A DNA stretch of 64,000 nt from CAYVQE01 sp964454005 (GTDB lineage Bacteria; Myxococcota; B64-G9): assembly GCA_964454005.1 (NCBI GenBank), contig CAYVQE010000001.1:95521-159520 (forward strand). The letters run 5' to 3'. The notes beneath the pieces were generated by a model that worked only from the letters and a program-made list of their open reading frames with translations, was not told the origin of the DNA and searched no databases. How positions within the stretch are numbered: position 1 is the first letter of the stretch; every line of letters starts with the position of its first letter. Made by a program: the position numbers and the translations under genes. Positions 1 through 7,950 of the stretch are shown here, in pieces.

Positions 1-1
1 G

Positions 2-289
2 CTCAGCTGCGCTCTGCCGATGCGCATGGGCAAGGCCATCGTGGCCACCGCGGTGGACTCGCTGGTCGACCACGTCCAGCCGTCGGTGACCGGGCTGAGC
101 GTCCGCCCGGGCGACGCGACCGCGATGGCCGAGGCCCTCGCGAGGGCGACCTCGGACGGCGCCCTGCGGCGCCGGCTGGGCGAGCGGGCCCAGGCCAGGG
201 AGGCCGAGTTGTCCATGCGCGCCGAACGGGTCCTGGCCGAGATCCTGGATCGGCTGGAAGACCTCGTCGCAGCTCGAAACAGGGTGTAG
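2..289 (+). CDS. Glycosyltransferase family 4, C-terminal fragment (5' end outside window)
   Basis: Only the last 95 codons are in the window; the reading frame is open from base 2. The visible part matches the C-terminal nucleotide-sugar-binding half of GT4 (Pfam Glycos_transf_1) enzymes: a Met-x-Met-Gly-Lys-Ala-Ile-Val-Ala-Thr loop, a Thr-Gly-Leu-Ser-Val-Arg-Pro-Gly-Asp stretch, then the usual Ala-rich terminal helices. In the family this half binds the activated sugar donor. The acceptor cannot be deduced. It belongs to whatever glycan locus lies upstream and ends 180 bases before the nitrogenase-like pair. The homology is clear, the substrate is unknown. Confidence 0.75.
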   Translation, partial: LSCALPMRMGKAIVATAVDSLVDHVQPSVTGLSVRPGDATAMAEALARATSDGALRRRLGERAQAREAELSMRAERVLAEILDRLEDLVAARNRV

Positions 290-433
290 AGCAGCGGGCC
301 GGCGCCCGGATCCGCCCGGACCAACCCGGCTCGGTACTGCCGGAAGTCCGATTCCGGGTCCGGGCCGGGGCGATGATCCTGCCAGAAGCTCCGGACCGGG
401 CGCTGGCCAGTCTGACCGGTGTCGTCAGCGTCG

Positions 434-462
434 TTGTTCGTGGGTTCGGCCGCGGCTATAAT
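434..462 (+). promoter_or_regulatory. Sigma70-type promoter, leaderless for the nitrogenase-like pair
   Basis: TTGTTC (434-439), 17-bp spacer, perfect TATAAT (457-462). The predicted transcription start coincides with the ATG at 469 (six bases after the -10), so the mRNA would be leaderless. There is no Shine-Dalgarno. The promoter decides the start at 469 rather than the in-frame ATG at 373. Confidence 0.6.
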
Positions 463-468
463 CGGCGA

Positions 469-1707
469 ATGGCACAGAGGTCTGAAGCCAAGCTCGATCA
501 GGCGGTCTGCAGCCTGGAGGGGCTGTCCACCTGGTTGCTGAGCACTCCGGGGGAGCTGGCGGTGGTCATCCACGCCGATCCGGACTGCGTCAACGTCCTG
601 CCGCCCGGCCCTGGAGCCGCTCAGCTGGAGCGCTTCTTCTGCACCAACCTGGATCCCGATGCGGCCGCCGCGGGCCGCGGGCCCGCCCGCCTCGACGAAT
701 GCCTGGACGCGGTTTGCGCCTCGCTGCAGCCGCCGGTGGTGGTCCTGCTGGGCAGCTGCACCGCCGGCCTGTTGGGCGAGGACCTGAGTGCGGTCGCCGA
801 GCGCGCCAGCCGGCGTAATGGGGTGCCGGTGATATGCCCGCACGGCCCGGCCATGCAGTTCACCGGCCAAGTGGAGGTGGCCGACCGCTTCGCGGCCCTC
901 ATGATCGGATTGTGCGAGCCGGGCGAGGCCGATCCGGACAGCGTCAACCTGATGGGCTTCGACCCCGGTCCCGAGCTGATCGACAGCTTGGCCCGGGCCG
1001 GCGTGCGGGTCAACGCGGTGCTGGATCTGGGGGCGCCCTTCGCCGCCTGGCAGGCCATACCCGCGGCAGCCTGGACCCTGGTCGTAGACGCCCGGATGTA
1101 CGCAGACAGTCTTCGGGCCTGCGAGCGGCGGCTGGGACAGCGCATCCGGGAGGTGCCCTACCCGGTGGGCCTGACCGGCAGCCAGGCCTTCGTGCGGGCC
1201 GTGATCGAGGCGGTCCGCCCGGACGGACCCGGTGCGGCGCTGGACAAGCGCGTCCTGGATAAGGCCCGCCAGGCCGTCGAGGGGGCCCGGGCGCGCACCC
1301 GGGGGCTACGCCTGGGCTACAACCTGGGCTCGCTGAAGAACTTCGAGCCGGTCAGCCTAGCGCGGGCCGGCCTGCTGGATCTGCCGGCCTACGAGGAGCT
1401 GGGCTTCGAGATCTCGCTGCTGCTGCAGGGGGACGACCGGCGCCGGCGCCGGGACGCGGCCCGCCGGGAACTCGATGGCTTGGGTTGCGCGGCACCTCTG
1501 TCGATCTTCGCCGACACAATCGCTTTCGGCCAGCTGTGCCGCAGCCTGGCCTGCGAGCTGGTCGTGGGGGCCGACTACCTGGGCCCCCAGCTCACGGGAT
1601 CCGGGATCGGCTTCCTGCCCCACGGCTCGCTCCGGACCGGTCTGGACGTCGTGCCCGCCAACCTGGAGCGCATCCTCGCCGCCCTGGACCGGGCGAGAGG
1701 GGTCTGA
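469..1707 (+). CDS. Nitrogenase component 1-like protein (NifD/BchN-type subunit)
   Basis: 412 aa, soluble, predicted cytoplasmic. The fold signature of the nitrogenase component 1 superfamily (PF00148) is visible. There is a Cys at residue 40, then Phe-Phe-Cys58-Thr-Asn-Leu followed by Gly...Arg-Leu (family pattern 'T-x-L-x-E-x-D-x-x-x-G-G-x-x-x-L'), then Leu-Gly-Ser-Cys97-Thr-Ala-Gly-Leu-Leu-Gly-Glu-Asp (family pattern Cys-x4-Ile-Gly-Asp-Asp). Three cysteines in these positions ligate the FeS cluster in NifD and BchN. The start at 469 is chosen because a consensus promoter sits directly upstream; an in-frame ATG at 373 would lie upstream of that promoter. Its stop overlaps the next gene's ATG, so the two subunits are translationally coupled and probably form a heteromer. 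The substrate is unknown. No NifH/BchL-type reductase is visible nearby. Confidence 0.8.
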   Translation: MAQRSEAKLDQAVCSLEGLSTWLLSTPGELAVVIHADPDCVNVLPPGPGAAQLERFFCTNLDPDAAAAGRGPARLDECLDAVCASLQPPVVVLLGSCTAGLLGEDLSAVAERASRRNGVPVICPHGPAMQFTGQVEVADRFAALMIGLCEPGEADPDSVNLMGFDPGPELIDSLARAGVRVNAVLDLGAPFAAWQAIPAAAWTLVVDARMYADSLRACERRLGQRIREVPYPVGLTGSQAFVRAVIEAVRPDGPGAALDKRVLDKARQAVEGARARTRGLRLGYNLGSLKNFEPVSLARAGLLDLPAYEELGFEISLLLQGDDRRRRRDAARRELDGLGCAAPLSIFADTIAFGQLCRSLACELVVGADYLGPQLTGSGIGFLPHGSLRTGLDVVPANLERILAALDRARGV

Positions 1708-2996
1708 TGTCTGCCGATCTGGACGCATTCGCCCTGCCGGCCCTGGGCCACACCGGCCTGTTCGGCGTCTTCCTGGCGGCCCACGCCGTGCCCGGCGCCC
1801 TGGACGTCCTGCACGCCGGGGTCGGCTGCAAGGGCAAGACCCAGCGGCACCTGGTGGAGCACGACCTGGGGCGAGAGTCCCACACCCAGGTGGGCTGGAC
1901 AGAGCTGAACGAGGACGATCTCATCCGGGACGCCGGCGCACCTTTGCTGCGCAGCATCGGCGAGTTGGCCGGGCGCCGCAAGCCGCAGGTAATCCTGCTG
2001 AGCACATCGGCGGCTGTGGATCTGACCAGCCTGCACATGGACGGGCTGCTCGCGCGGGCCGAACAGGCCGCTGGCTGTCCGGTGATCTGGGTGCCCGAGG
2101 CGAGCCGAAAGCCGGATCTGTGGGCCGGCTACGGCGCGGTGGTGGCCGGCCTGGCAGCCCGCGTCGACTGGTCCCGGAAGCCGGATCCGGACCCCGCCGT
2201 GGGCCTGGTGGGGCACCTGTTCCATCGCTATGAGGCCGACCAGGCCGCCGACCTGTCCGAGCTTGGCCGGCTGTGCCAGGCGGCCGGCCTGGCGTGCCAA
2301 GCCATCCTGCTGGGGGGCGCGCCCTACGCCAAACTGCTCAAGGCAAATCGGGCCGCGGCCCTGATCCGATTGCCCTATGCGGGCATGGCGACGCAGGAGC
2401 TAGAGGGCCTGGCGGGCCGCCCGGTGGTTGAGGCCGGCCTGCCGATGGGGATGGGGGGCGGCCGGGCCTGGCTCGAAGCCCTGGAGGCCACCGGCCTGGT
2501 GCGCGCCGGCACCGGCCAGCGGACCATGGACCGCGAAGGCGCCCGCCTGGCGCCCAGGCTCGCCCTGGCCCGTCGCCTGCTGGACGGACGGCGGGTGGCC
2601 ATCATGGCGGACACGCCAGCGGCCGCGGGCTGGACCGTCCTGGCGCTGGAACTGGGCCTGGTGCCCGGACCGGTGTTCCTGCTGGACCGCAGCCTGGGCG
2701 GTCGGGCCGCCTACGAGCGCCTGGTGAATTGGGCCCACGCGGTCTTGCCGGCCGGCATGGAGGTGGTCGAGCAGCCCAGCCTGAGGGCCCTGCGCACGCG
2801 CGACCTGACCGGACTGGATGTGTGCGTGCGGCCGGACCTGGCCCTGGCCGGCACGGCCTGGCAGCAGCTGCCGACCGTGGTGACCGGCTTTCCGGTCTAC
2901 CGCAGCCACGGGATCTTCCCGGTCGCCAGCCTTGGATTCTCCGGACTCATCGCCCAGGCCCAGCGGTTGGCCGATGCCGTCGGCCAGGCGCGCTGA
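1707..2996 (+). CDS. Nitrogenase component 1-like protein (NifK/BchB-type subunit)
   Basis: 429 aa. The N-terminus carries the component 1 pattern: His-Ala-Val-Pro-Gly-Ala ... Leu-His-Ala-Gly-Val-Gly-Cys41, then Trp-Thr-Glu-Leu-Asn-Glu-Asp-Asp-Leu-Ile with a following helix. The third cysteine position of the family is Ser/Ala here, so only one of the usual ligand cysteines remains. Together with three in the upstream subunit this gives a 3+1 arrangement, as in chlorophyllide-type reductases. Start: ATG at 1707 overlaps the upstream TGA by one base. Nitrogenase itself is unlikely because the pair lacks NifH and the FeMo-co genes. Candidates by family are reductases of tetrapyrroles, thioethers or an unknown substrate. 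The function is not assigned. Confidence 0.75.
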   Translation: MSADLDAFALPALGHTGLFGVFLAAHAVPGALDVLHAGVGCKGKTQRHLVEHDLGRESHTQVGWTELNEDDLIRDAGAPLLRSIGELAGRRKPQVILLSTSAAVDLTSLHMDGLLARAEQAAGCPVIWVPEASRKPDLWAGYGAVVAGLAARVDWSRKPDPDPAVGLVGHLFHRYEADQAADLSELGRLCQAAGLACQAILLGGAPYAKLLKANRAAALIRLPYAGMATQELEGLAGRPVVEAGLPMGMGGGRAWLEALEATGLVRAGTGQRTMDREGARLAPRLALARRLLDGRRVAIMADTPAAAGWTVLALELGLVPGPVFLLDRSLGGRAAYERLVNWAHAVLPAGMEVVEQPSLRALRTRDLTGLDVCVRPDLALAGTAWQQLPTVVTGFPVYRSHGIFPVASLGFSGLIAQAQRLADAVGQAR

Positions 2997-3002
2997 TCAG
3001 CC

Positions 3003-4823
3003 ATGGGCGATCTCGTCCAGCTGGCCCACCTGATCTGCCGGGCGGCGGTCTACGGAGCGCTGGCCATCGCGGTCGTCGAGGGCGTGCGCTACGGCCTGGA
3101 ACACCGCTCCCGATCCGCCCGTCTGGCCGCCTGTGGCCTGGGCCTGTTCATCATAGGCCTGGGACTGCGGGCCCTGGCGCCCTGGGGGCCGCACGTGTCC
3201 AGCGGGCGCGATGTGCCCTTCATCGACGCCGCGATTCAGGGCGTCTTCAACGAGCGCACCGCCCTGTTGAGCAGCCTGTATCCCTGGCTCGCATGGCTGG
3301 GCGATCCGCTCCAGGGGCTGGTGTGGGGGCAGCTGGCCATCGGGGCCCTGAACTGCAGCCTGGTGGCCCTGCTGACCTGGCAGCTGGTCCGCTCCCCGGT
3401 GGCCGCCTGGTTCGCTGGCCTGCTGGCCGCAGGGATGGTGGTTCTGATCCGGGTCGACGCCGGTCCCGGCATCCTGCCCGAGCTGCGCCTGTTCCTCCTG
3501 CTGGCCCTCGTCCTGGCCGCCCGCTGGCGATCCACCCGATCGGCCTTGGCCCTGTCCGGCACGGTGCTGGCCTGCGTCGCCCTGAGCTACGCCCGGCTGG
3601 AGTCTCCCCTGCTGGCCGGCCTGGTGTTGACGTGGCTGTTGGTCGATCCGGCCGGCGACCGGGTCGACGCGCCTGCGGAGGAAGGGGCCGCTGGCCGGGG
3701 CTACTGGCTACTGGGGGTGTGCCTGGGCCTTGGGATGTTCGGGGTTCTGGTCGACCGAATCTTCCTGGTCCCCCTGGTGGTCGCGGTGGCCCTGATCCTG
3801 ATCCGCAGGCGCGGTTGGGCCCTGCTGGACTGGCCGCTGGTCGCTGCCGTCGGGCTGACCGCCCTGTTGTTGGTTCCGCGGGCGCTGGAGATCAGCCAGC
3901 TGGGCCGCGAGACCGCCAGCCGGTTTCCTGTCTCGTTCATGTACCTGTTCGGGCGGCTGAACATCCTGCTGGCCGACCCCTGGCTGTGCACCCCGTTCGT
4001 GCTGCTGTTGCTGATCGTCGGGCTCTACCTGGGCCGCCGCCGTTTCGTGGACCTGCACCGCTACCTGGCCTGCGTGGCCTGGCCCCTGTTCGTCCTCTAC
4101 CTGCTGTTCATGGGAGACACCTCCGCCCGGCTCAAGCTCCAGGGGACCGGCATCATGTTGCTGCTGCCCGCCTGTGGCCTCGGCGGCGGGCTGATCGTTG
4201 GACGCCTGACGGCCTGGCGTCTGCGGCCCTGGGCCTGGGCGCTCGGCTTGACCGGGGCCATGGCGCTGTTGACCGCTCCGCTGGCCGGCCGTTCCCTGCC
4301 CGTTCGAACCACACTCCAGCAGGAGTTTGCCTATTGGCAATGGCTGGCGGGTCGGGTCCCCCGCGGCACCCGCGTGTACGCTCCGGCCGACGAAGAAGCC
4401 AAGAACCTGGTCAACATGCCAGCCGTCCTCCAGCGGCGGGCCGGGATCGAGGTGATCCAGATCGGGCCCGAGCAGCCGCTGCCAAAGGAGCCCGGGGCGG
4501 TGGTCTACCTGGGCATCGGCTGCCGGCAGTTCCACGACGGCAAGGTGCTGCCGGGGGTCGGATACACCCTGTCCGACGAGGTCATCGATCACGGCTGGCC
4601 TTCGGTGGACCTGCTGTTGCGCTTCACATGGGACAAGCACACGACCCTCAACGAGTTCTTCGATGGCCTGGAGGTCGGCCAGTGGGATCGGTGCCAGCGG
4701 TTCATGGCCGGCCTGGATCTGGAGCCCTGGCTGGTCTGGCAGGCCCGGCGCTCCCCCTACGAGGGCCGCTTCATGCCCAAGGGACCCTTCCCGTTCGGCT
4801 TGTTCAGGGCGCGGGCGCGTTGA
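3003..4823 (+). CDS. Multi-spanning membrane protein, GT39/ArnT-like architecture
   Basis: 606 aa. The first two thirds contain about nine to ten hydrophobic helices. The first lumenal loop (after residue ~60) has Ser-Ser-Gly-Arg-Asp-Val-Pro-Phe-Ile-Asp, where PMT/ArnT-type polyprenyl-phosphate-sugar transferases keep their acidic catalytic residues. The C-terminal third is a soluble extracytoplasmic domain. This suggests transfer of a sugar from a lipid carrier outside the membrane, but no specific family motif was confirmed. It starts 6 bases after the nitrogenase-like subunit, so is probably co-transcribed. Its 3' end overlaps the remnant SGNH gene on the other strand by 20 bases. Confidence 0.6.
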   Translation: MGDLVQLAHLICRAAVYGALAIAVVEGVRYGLEHRSRSARLAACGLGLFIIGLGLRALAPWGPHVSSGRDVPFIDAAIQGVFNERTALLSSLYPWLAWLGDPLQGLVWGQLAIGALNCSLVALLTWQLVRSPVAAWFAGLLAAGMVVLIRVDAGPGILPELRLFLLLALVLAARWRSTRSALALSGTVLACVALSYARLESPLLAGLVLTWLLVDPAGDRVDAPAEEGAAGRGYWLLGVCLGLGMFGVLVDRIFLVPLVVAVALILIRRRGWALLDWPLVAAVGLTALLLVPRALEISQLGRETASRFPVSFMYLFGRLNILLADPWLCTPFVLLLLIVGLYLGRRRFVDLHRYLACVAWPLFVLYLLFMGDTSARLKLQGTGIMLLLPACGLGGGLIVGRLTAWRLRPWAWALGLTGAMALLTAPLAGRSLPVRTTLQQEFAYWQWLAGRVPRGTRVYAPADEEAKNLVNMPAVLQRRAGIEVIQIGPEQPLPKEPGAVVYLGIGCRQFHDGKVLPGVGYTLSDEVIDHGWPSVDLLLRFTWDKHTTLNEFFDGLEVGQWDRCQRFMAGLDLEPWLVWQARRSPYEGRFMPKGPFPFGLFRARAR

Positions 4824-5247
4824 ACTCGAGCGGCGGCGGCGCAGCGGGATTGGCCACCAGGAGCGGTTGGATCCGGTCGGCCAGGGCGGCCGCGATGCGC
4901 AGGTGGCCGGCTGCGTTGGGGTGGGTGACGTCCCACGGATCGCTGGCCTTGCGGAAGGCGTCGGGCGGCTGGCCGCGGAAAGCCTCGACCACCTGAAGGG
5001 TCTGGAACCCGATGCGCCGGCCGACCTGATCCACCTGGTCGTACATTTGCTGGCAGACCGGGTCGTCGAAGTCCTCGACGATGGGCAGCAGGCCCAGGAA
5101 CAACCGGAGCTGGAGGCGCAGCCAGCCCAATGGGATCAGGGCGGTCAACGCGAATCAGGCCACCAACACCAGGCTCAGGGGCCGCACGGCAGCAAGGGTA
5201 CGGGAATGTCCGGGCCCGCACAAGAACCACCCGAGCACCGCTGGCAT
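4804..5247 (-). pseudogene. Decayed SGNH/GDSL hydrolase (premature TGA, catalytic core deleted)
   Basis: A good ribosome binding site (AAGGAGG, 5256-5250) precedes an ATG at 5247. The frame begins Met-Pro-Ala-Val-Leu-Gly-Trp and reaches a hydrophobic segment that is cut by TGA at 5157-5155 (codon 31, where Trp TGG would fit). Beyond the stop the same frame continues through the rest of the membrane helix. It then passes directly into the last block of an SGNH hydrolase: Leu-Pro-Ile-Val-Glu-Asp-Phe, then Asp-Val-Thr-His-Pro-Asn-Ala-Ala-Gly-His, the D-x-x-H box with catalytic Asp/His. The family's Gly-Asp-Ser nucleophile block and the central domain are missing, so a deletion as well as a nonsense change is likely. 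A 114-codon downstream ORF with a TTG start (5148-4804) could still be read but would have no nucleophile. Confidence 0.6.
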
Positions 5248-5275
5248 TGCCTCCTTCGTCCTGTCCGTCTAGAAT
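5247..5275 (+). promoter_or_regulatory. Promoter, near-leaderless, for B12-type radical SAM gene
   Basis: TTGCCT (5247-5252), 17 bp, TAGAAT (5270-5275). The ATG at 5285 is nine bases past the -10, leaving a leader of about three bases and no Shine-Dalgarno. The element overlaps the start and ribosome site of the antisense SGNH remnant. Confidence 0.45.
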
Positions 5276-5284
5276 GCCCATGAA

Positions 5285-6745
5285 ATGGTGGACGCGAGCC
5301 CTTCCACGGCCGGCCCCGGCCTCGACTTGTTGCTGCTGCACCCCCCGGACTTCATCTGGCGGATGCCCGACCAGGCCGTGGCGACCATCCGCGAGGAGCG
5401 CTACCTGCCACTCGGCGCGATGTACCTGGCGACCTACCTGCGCCAGCACGGCCTTCGGGTCATGGTCGCCCCGCTGCGCGAGTACTACCAGGACCGGGGC
5501 AGCTACCGGGACTACGACGATGGGACCGAACAGGCCCGGCAGCGGTTCGAGCGCAAGACCGGCCGCATCCTGGAGCGTCTGATCGATCGCCTGCGTCCGC
5601 GGGCGGTCGGCATCTCACTCAACTACGCCCTGCACCACCGGAGCGTGGAGATTCTGATCGACACCCTCCGGCGGGATCACCCGGGTCTGCCCGTGCTGTT
5701 GGGCGGAGTGCACGCCACCTTGACGGCCGAGGCCTGGCTGCGGCGCGGCGCCCACCCCGACTGGGTGGTGCTCGGCGAGGGCGAAGAACCCTGCCGACGG
5801 TTGCTGACCAGCGGGTTCGATTCGGATGGCGTCGAAGGCCTGGCCATGCGCCGACCCGACGGCTCGGTCGAGGTGCGCCCCCGGGCCGCCTTCCTGGAGT
5901 CCGAGGTGATCTCCCGGCCCATGGACCTGGACCTGATCGCCCTGCCCCGCTGGGCGTCGTTCGTCGACCGGCTGCACTTCATCACCTTCAGCCGCGGCTG
6001 CAACTGGCGCTGCGATTTCTGTTGCTGCCCGCAGGTCTCGGGCCGCCGCCGCCCGCGCGATCCCGACCGGGTGGCCGACGAGCTGCAGGCGCTGTGGGAC
6101 AGAGGCGTCCGGGACGTGTTCGTCACCGACGAGGCCCTGTTGCCGCGCTCGGAGGGGTTCGAAACGATCGCTGAGGTCCTGCGGCGCTTCCCGGACGTGC
6201 GCTTCAGCTGCTTGATGCGGCCCGACCACCTGACCCGGACCGAGCCGACCCGGATCGCCGAGGCCAACCTGGACCTGGTCATCGTGGGCATCGAGTCCTT
6301 CTCGCCAGCGGTCCACCGGGTGATGAACAAGGGGATCAAGGCGAAGGCCATCGAGGCGCTCCCGGCGGCCATCGGCCGGCTGCACGAACAGGGGCTCAAG
6401 GTCGTCCCGTTGATCATGCTCGGCTATCCGGGCAGCGGCCACGAAGAGGACTCACGGTCCCTGAAGGCCTGCGCCGACATGGCCGACCGGGGCTGGCTGT
6501 GGGACATCTGCGTCGCCCATACGGCGCCCTTCCCGGGCACCCCTCTGGCCGCCCAGCAGGGGGCGCAGTTCCGCCTCTGCGAGCCGGACTTCTCTCGCTG
6601 GAACTTGTCCGAGCCGGTCATCGAGCTGCTCGATGTCGATGGGCGCATCTCCTATCCGGCCGCCCAGATGCGGTCCATCTACGCGGCCTTGGAAACGCTT
6701 AGAAAAAAGCACGGGCTGGGCCCCTACCGGTCCGCCGGCGGCTGA
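5285..6745 (+). CDS. B12-binding-type radical SAM protein
   Basis: 486 aa. Residues ~13-180 form a cobalamin-binding-like Rossmann domain (Leu-Leu-Leu-His-Pro-Pro start, 'Gly-Ile-Ser-Leu-Asn', 'Leu-Leu-Gly-Gly-Val-His-Ala-Thr' and 'Gly-Glu-Gly-Glu' segments), without the classic D-x-H-x-x-G B12 motif, as in BchE-like enzymes. The radical SAM core follows with Cys239-Asn-Trp-Arg-Cys243-Asp-Phe-Cys246; a further Cys-Cys-Pro follows directly. Family members use a corrinoid and 5'-deoxyadenosyl radical for methylations or rearrangements on unactivated carbons. The substrate is unknown. It is the first of three plus-strand radical SAM genes and faces the four-gene radical SAM operon on the opposite strand. 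Confidence 0.85.
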   Translation: MVDASPSTAGPGLDLLLLHPPDFIWRMPDQAVATIREERYLPLGAMYLATYLRQHGLRVMVAPLREYYQDRGSYRDYDDGTEQARQRFERKTGRILERLIDRLRPRAVGISLNYALHHRSVEILIDTLRRDHPGLPVLLGGVHATLTAEAWLRRGAHPDWVVLGEGEEPCRRLLTSGFDSDGVEGLAMRRPDGSVEVRPRAAFLESEVISRPMDLDLIALPRWASFVDRLHFITFSRGCNWRCDFCCCPQVSGRRRPRDPDRVADELQALWDRGVRDVFVTDEALLPRSEGFETIAEVLRRFPDVRFSCLMRPDHLTRTEPTRIAEANLDLVIVGIESFSPAVHRVMNKGIKAKAIEALPAAIGRLHEQGLKVVPLIMLGYPGSGHEEDSRSLKACADMADRGWLWDICVAHTAPFPGTPLAAQQGAQFRLCEPDFSRWNLSEPVIELLDVDGRISYPAAQMRSIYAALETLRKKHGLGPYRSAGG

Positions 6746-6772
6746 AGCGGGTCCGGATGGCCGGAACGCGCG

Positions 6773-6801
6773 TTGCGTCCGGTTGTCCAGCCTCGTAGAA
6801 T
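6773..6801 (+). promoter_or_regulatory. Promoter, leaderless, for radical SAM pair
   Basis: TTGCGT (6773-6778), 17 bp, TAGAAT (6796-6801). The GTG start at 6808 lies six bases after the -10, so transcription would begin at the start codon. The -10 is identical to that of the previous gene. Confidence 0.5.
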
Positions 6802-6807
6802 GCCGGT

Positions 6808-7950
6808 GTGGAACGGGTGTTCGCCAGGACAGCCAGGCAGATAGGCCAAGCTTGGGCCCTCGCCAACCGAATCGCGCCCTTGCGGCGTTTCCGGCGGGGT
6901 GGGCCCTACGCTCCGCCCATGAAGGCCAAGTTCTTCGTCACCCACCGCTGCGACCTGCGCTGCCGGCACTGCAATCTGTGGGCCGCCGCGGGCGGTCCGG
7001 CCGAGCTCGACACGAGCGAGTACCAGCGGATTTTCGAACGAAATCCAGCCCCGCGGGTGATCTCCTTCTCGGGCGGCGAGCCGAGCCTGCGGTCGGACCT
7101 GGCCGAGCTGATCATCCTGGCGGGGCGGACCCGGCCCGGCCCGGCGGTCCTGTCGGTCAACCTCAATGGCTACGACAGCGACCGCACCGTGTCCGCCCTG
7201 CGCGAGGCCTTGAACCACCTGCCGGACTCGGTTCGGTTGATCGCTTCTATCTCGCTGGATGGTCCGGCCGACGTGCACGACGGCATCCGACGCCAGCCCG
7301 GCGCCCACGCGCGCGCCCTCGAGACCACTCGCCGGCTGGCCGAGTTCACCGGGCCCGGGTTCCAGGTGCGCCGGAACCTGTGCATCAGCCCCTTCAACGC
7401 AGATCGGGTGGAGTCCGTGCTGCGGTCGCTGCGAGCCGAGGGCACTGCGCTACAGATCTGCTTCTACCAGGTGACCGATCACTACCACCACCAGGCAGAG
7501 CACCGGGCGTTGCTGCCCGGGTTCCGGGACGCCATGCGCGCCCGGCTGGCCTCCATCCGGCGCCTGGCCCCGGCCCCGGATCCCATCGGGCGCGTGTTTC
7601 TGGACCTGGCGACGTCCTTCTACCGCCGGCCCAAGGCCAGGCAGGTCCTGCCCTGCTACAGCGGGCTGGCCGCGGTCAGTTGCGATCCGACCGGCGAGGT
7701 CTACCCCTGCATCAACTTCAAACGCTCCATGGGTCGGCTGCGCCAGAGCGACTACCGGCTCGACGCCCTGCTCGCCTCCCCGGCCGCCGCCCGGATCAGG
7801 GCCCGCATCGCTGACGGCGCCTGCCCGGGCTGCTGGACTCCCAACGAGGCCTACGCCACCATCCTGTGCAACCTGCCCGACCCGGGCTTGGTGGCCGCCT
7901 GGCTGAAAGCGCGTCTTTGGGCCGGGAGCCCAGGCGGGAGCGCGCGGTGA
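6808..7950 (+). CDS. Radical SAM protein with SPASM/twitch-like C-terminus
   Basis: 380 aa. Cys48-Asp-Leu-Arg-Cys52-Arg-His-Cys55 binds the SAM-type [4Fe-4S]; a 'Ser-Gly-Gly-Glu-Pro' motif follows 40 residues later. The C-terminal third has Cys-Tyr-Ser-Gly ... Asp-Pro-Thr-Gly-Glu-Val-Tyr-Pro-Cys and Cys-Pro-Gly-Cys, typical of an auxiliary cluster domain (SPASM/twitch). Such proteins modify peptides or small molecules; the substrate is not visible. GTG start at 6808 is set by the promoter position. The last codons overlap the next gene by four bases (GTGA), so the two radical SAM proteins are translationally coupled. Confidence 0.8.
   Translation: MERVFARTARQIGQAWALANRIAPLRRFRRGGPYAPPMKAKFFVTHRCDLRCRHCNLWAAAGGPAELDTSEYQRIFERNPAPRVISFSGGEPSLRSDLAELIILAGRTRPGPAVLSVNLNGYDSDRTVSALREALNHLPDSVRLIASISLDGPADVHDGIRRQPGAHARALETTRRLAEFTGPGFQVRRNLCISPFNADRVESVLRSLRAEGTALQICFYQVTDHYHHQAEHRALLPGFRDAMRARLASIRRLAPAPDPIGRVFLDLATSFYRRPKARQVLPCYSGLAAVSCDPTGEVYPCINFKRSMGRLRQSDYRLDALLASPAAARIRARIADGACPGCWTPNEAYATILCNLPDPGLVAAWLKARLWAGSPGGSAR

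Noticed and set aside
469..2996. True nitrogenase (NifDK)
   Set aside because: Both proteins are short, lack the FeMo-co His/Cys environment that I could recognise, and no nifH, nifB or nifEN is near.
5155..5157. In-frame TGA as selenocysteine codon
   Set aside because: It falls in a hydrophobic helix where Trp fits and no SECIS-like hairpin was recognised; the catalytic core is also missing.
4757..5449. 230-codon minus-strand frame over the SGNH remnant
   Set aside because: Arg/Pro/Gly-rich composition, different frame from the recognisable hydrolase residues.
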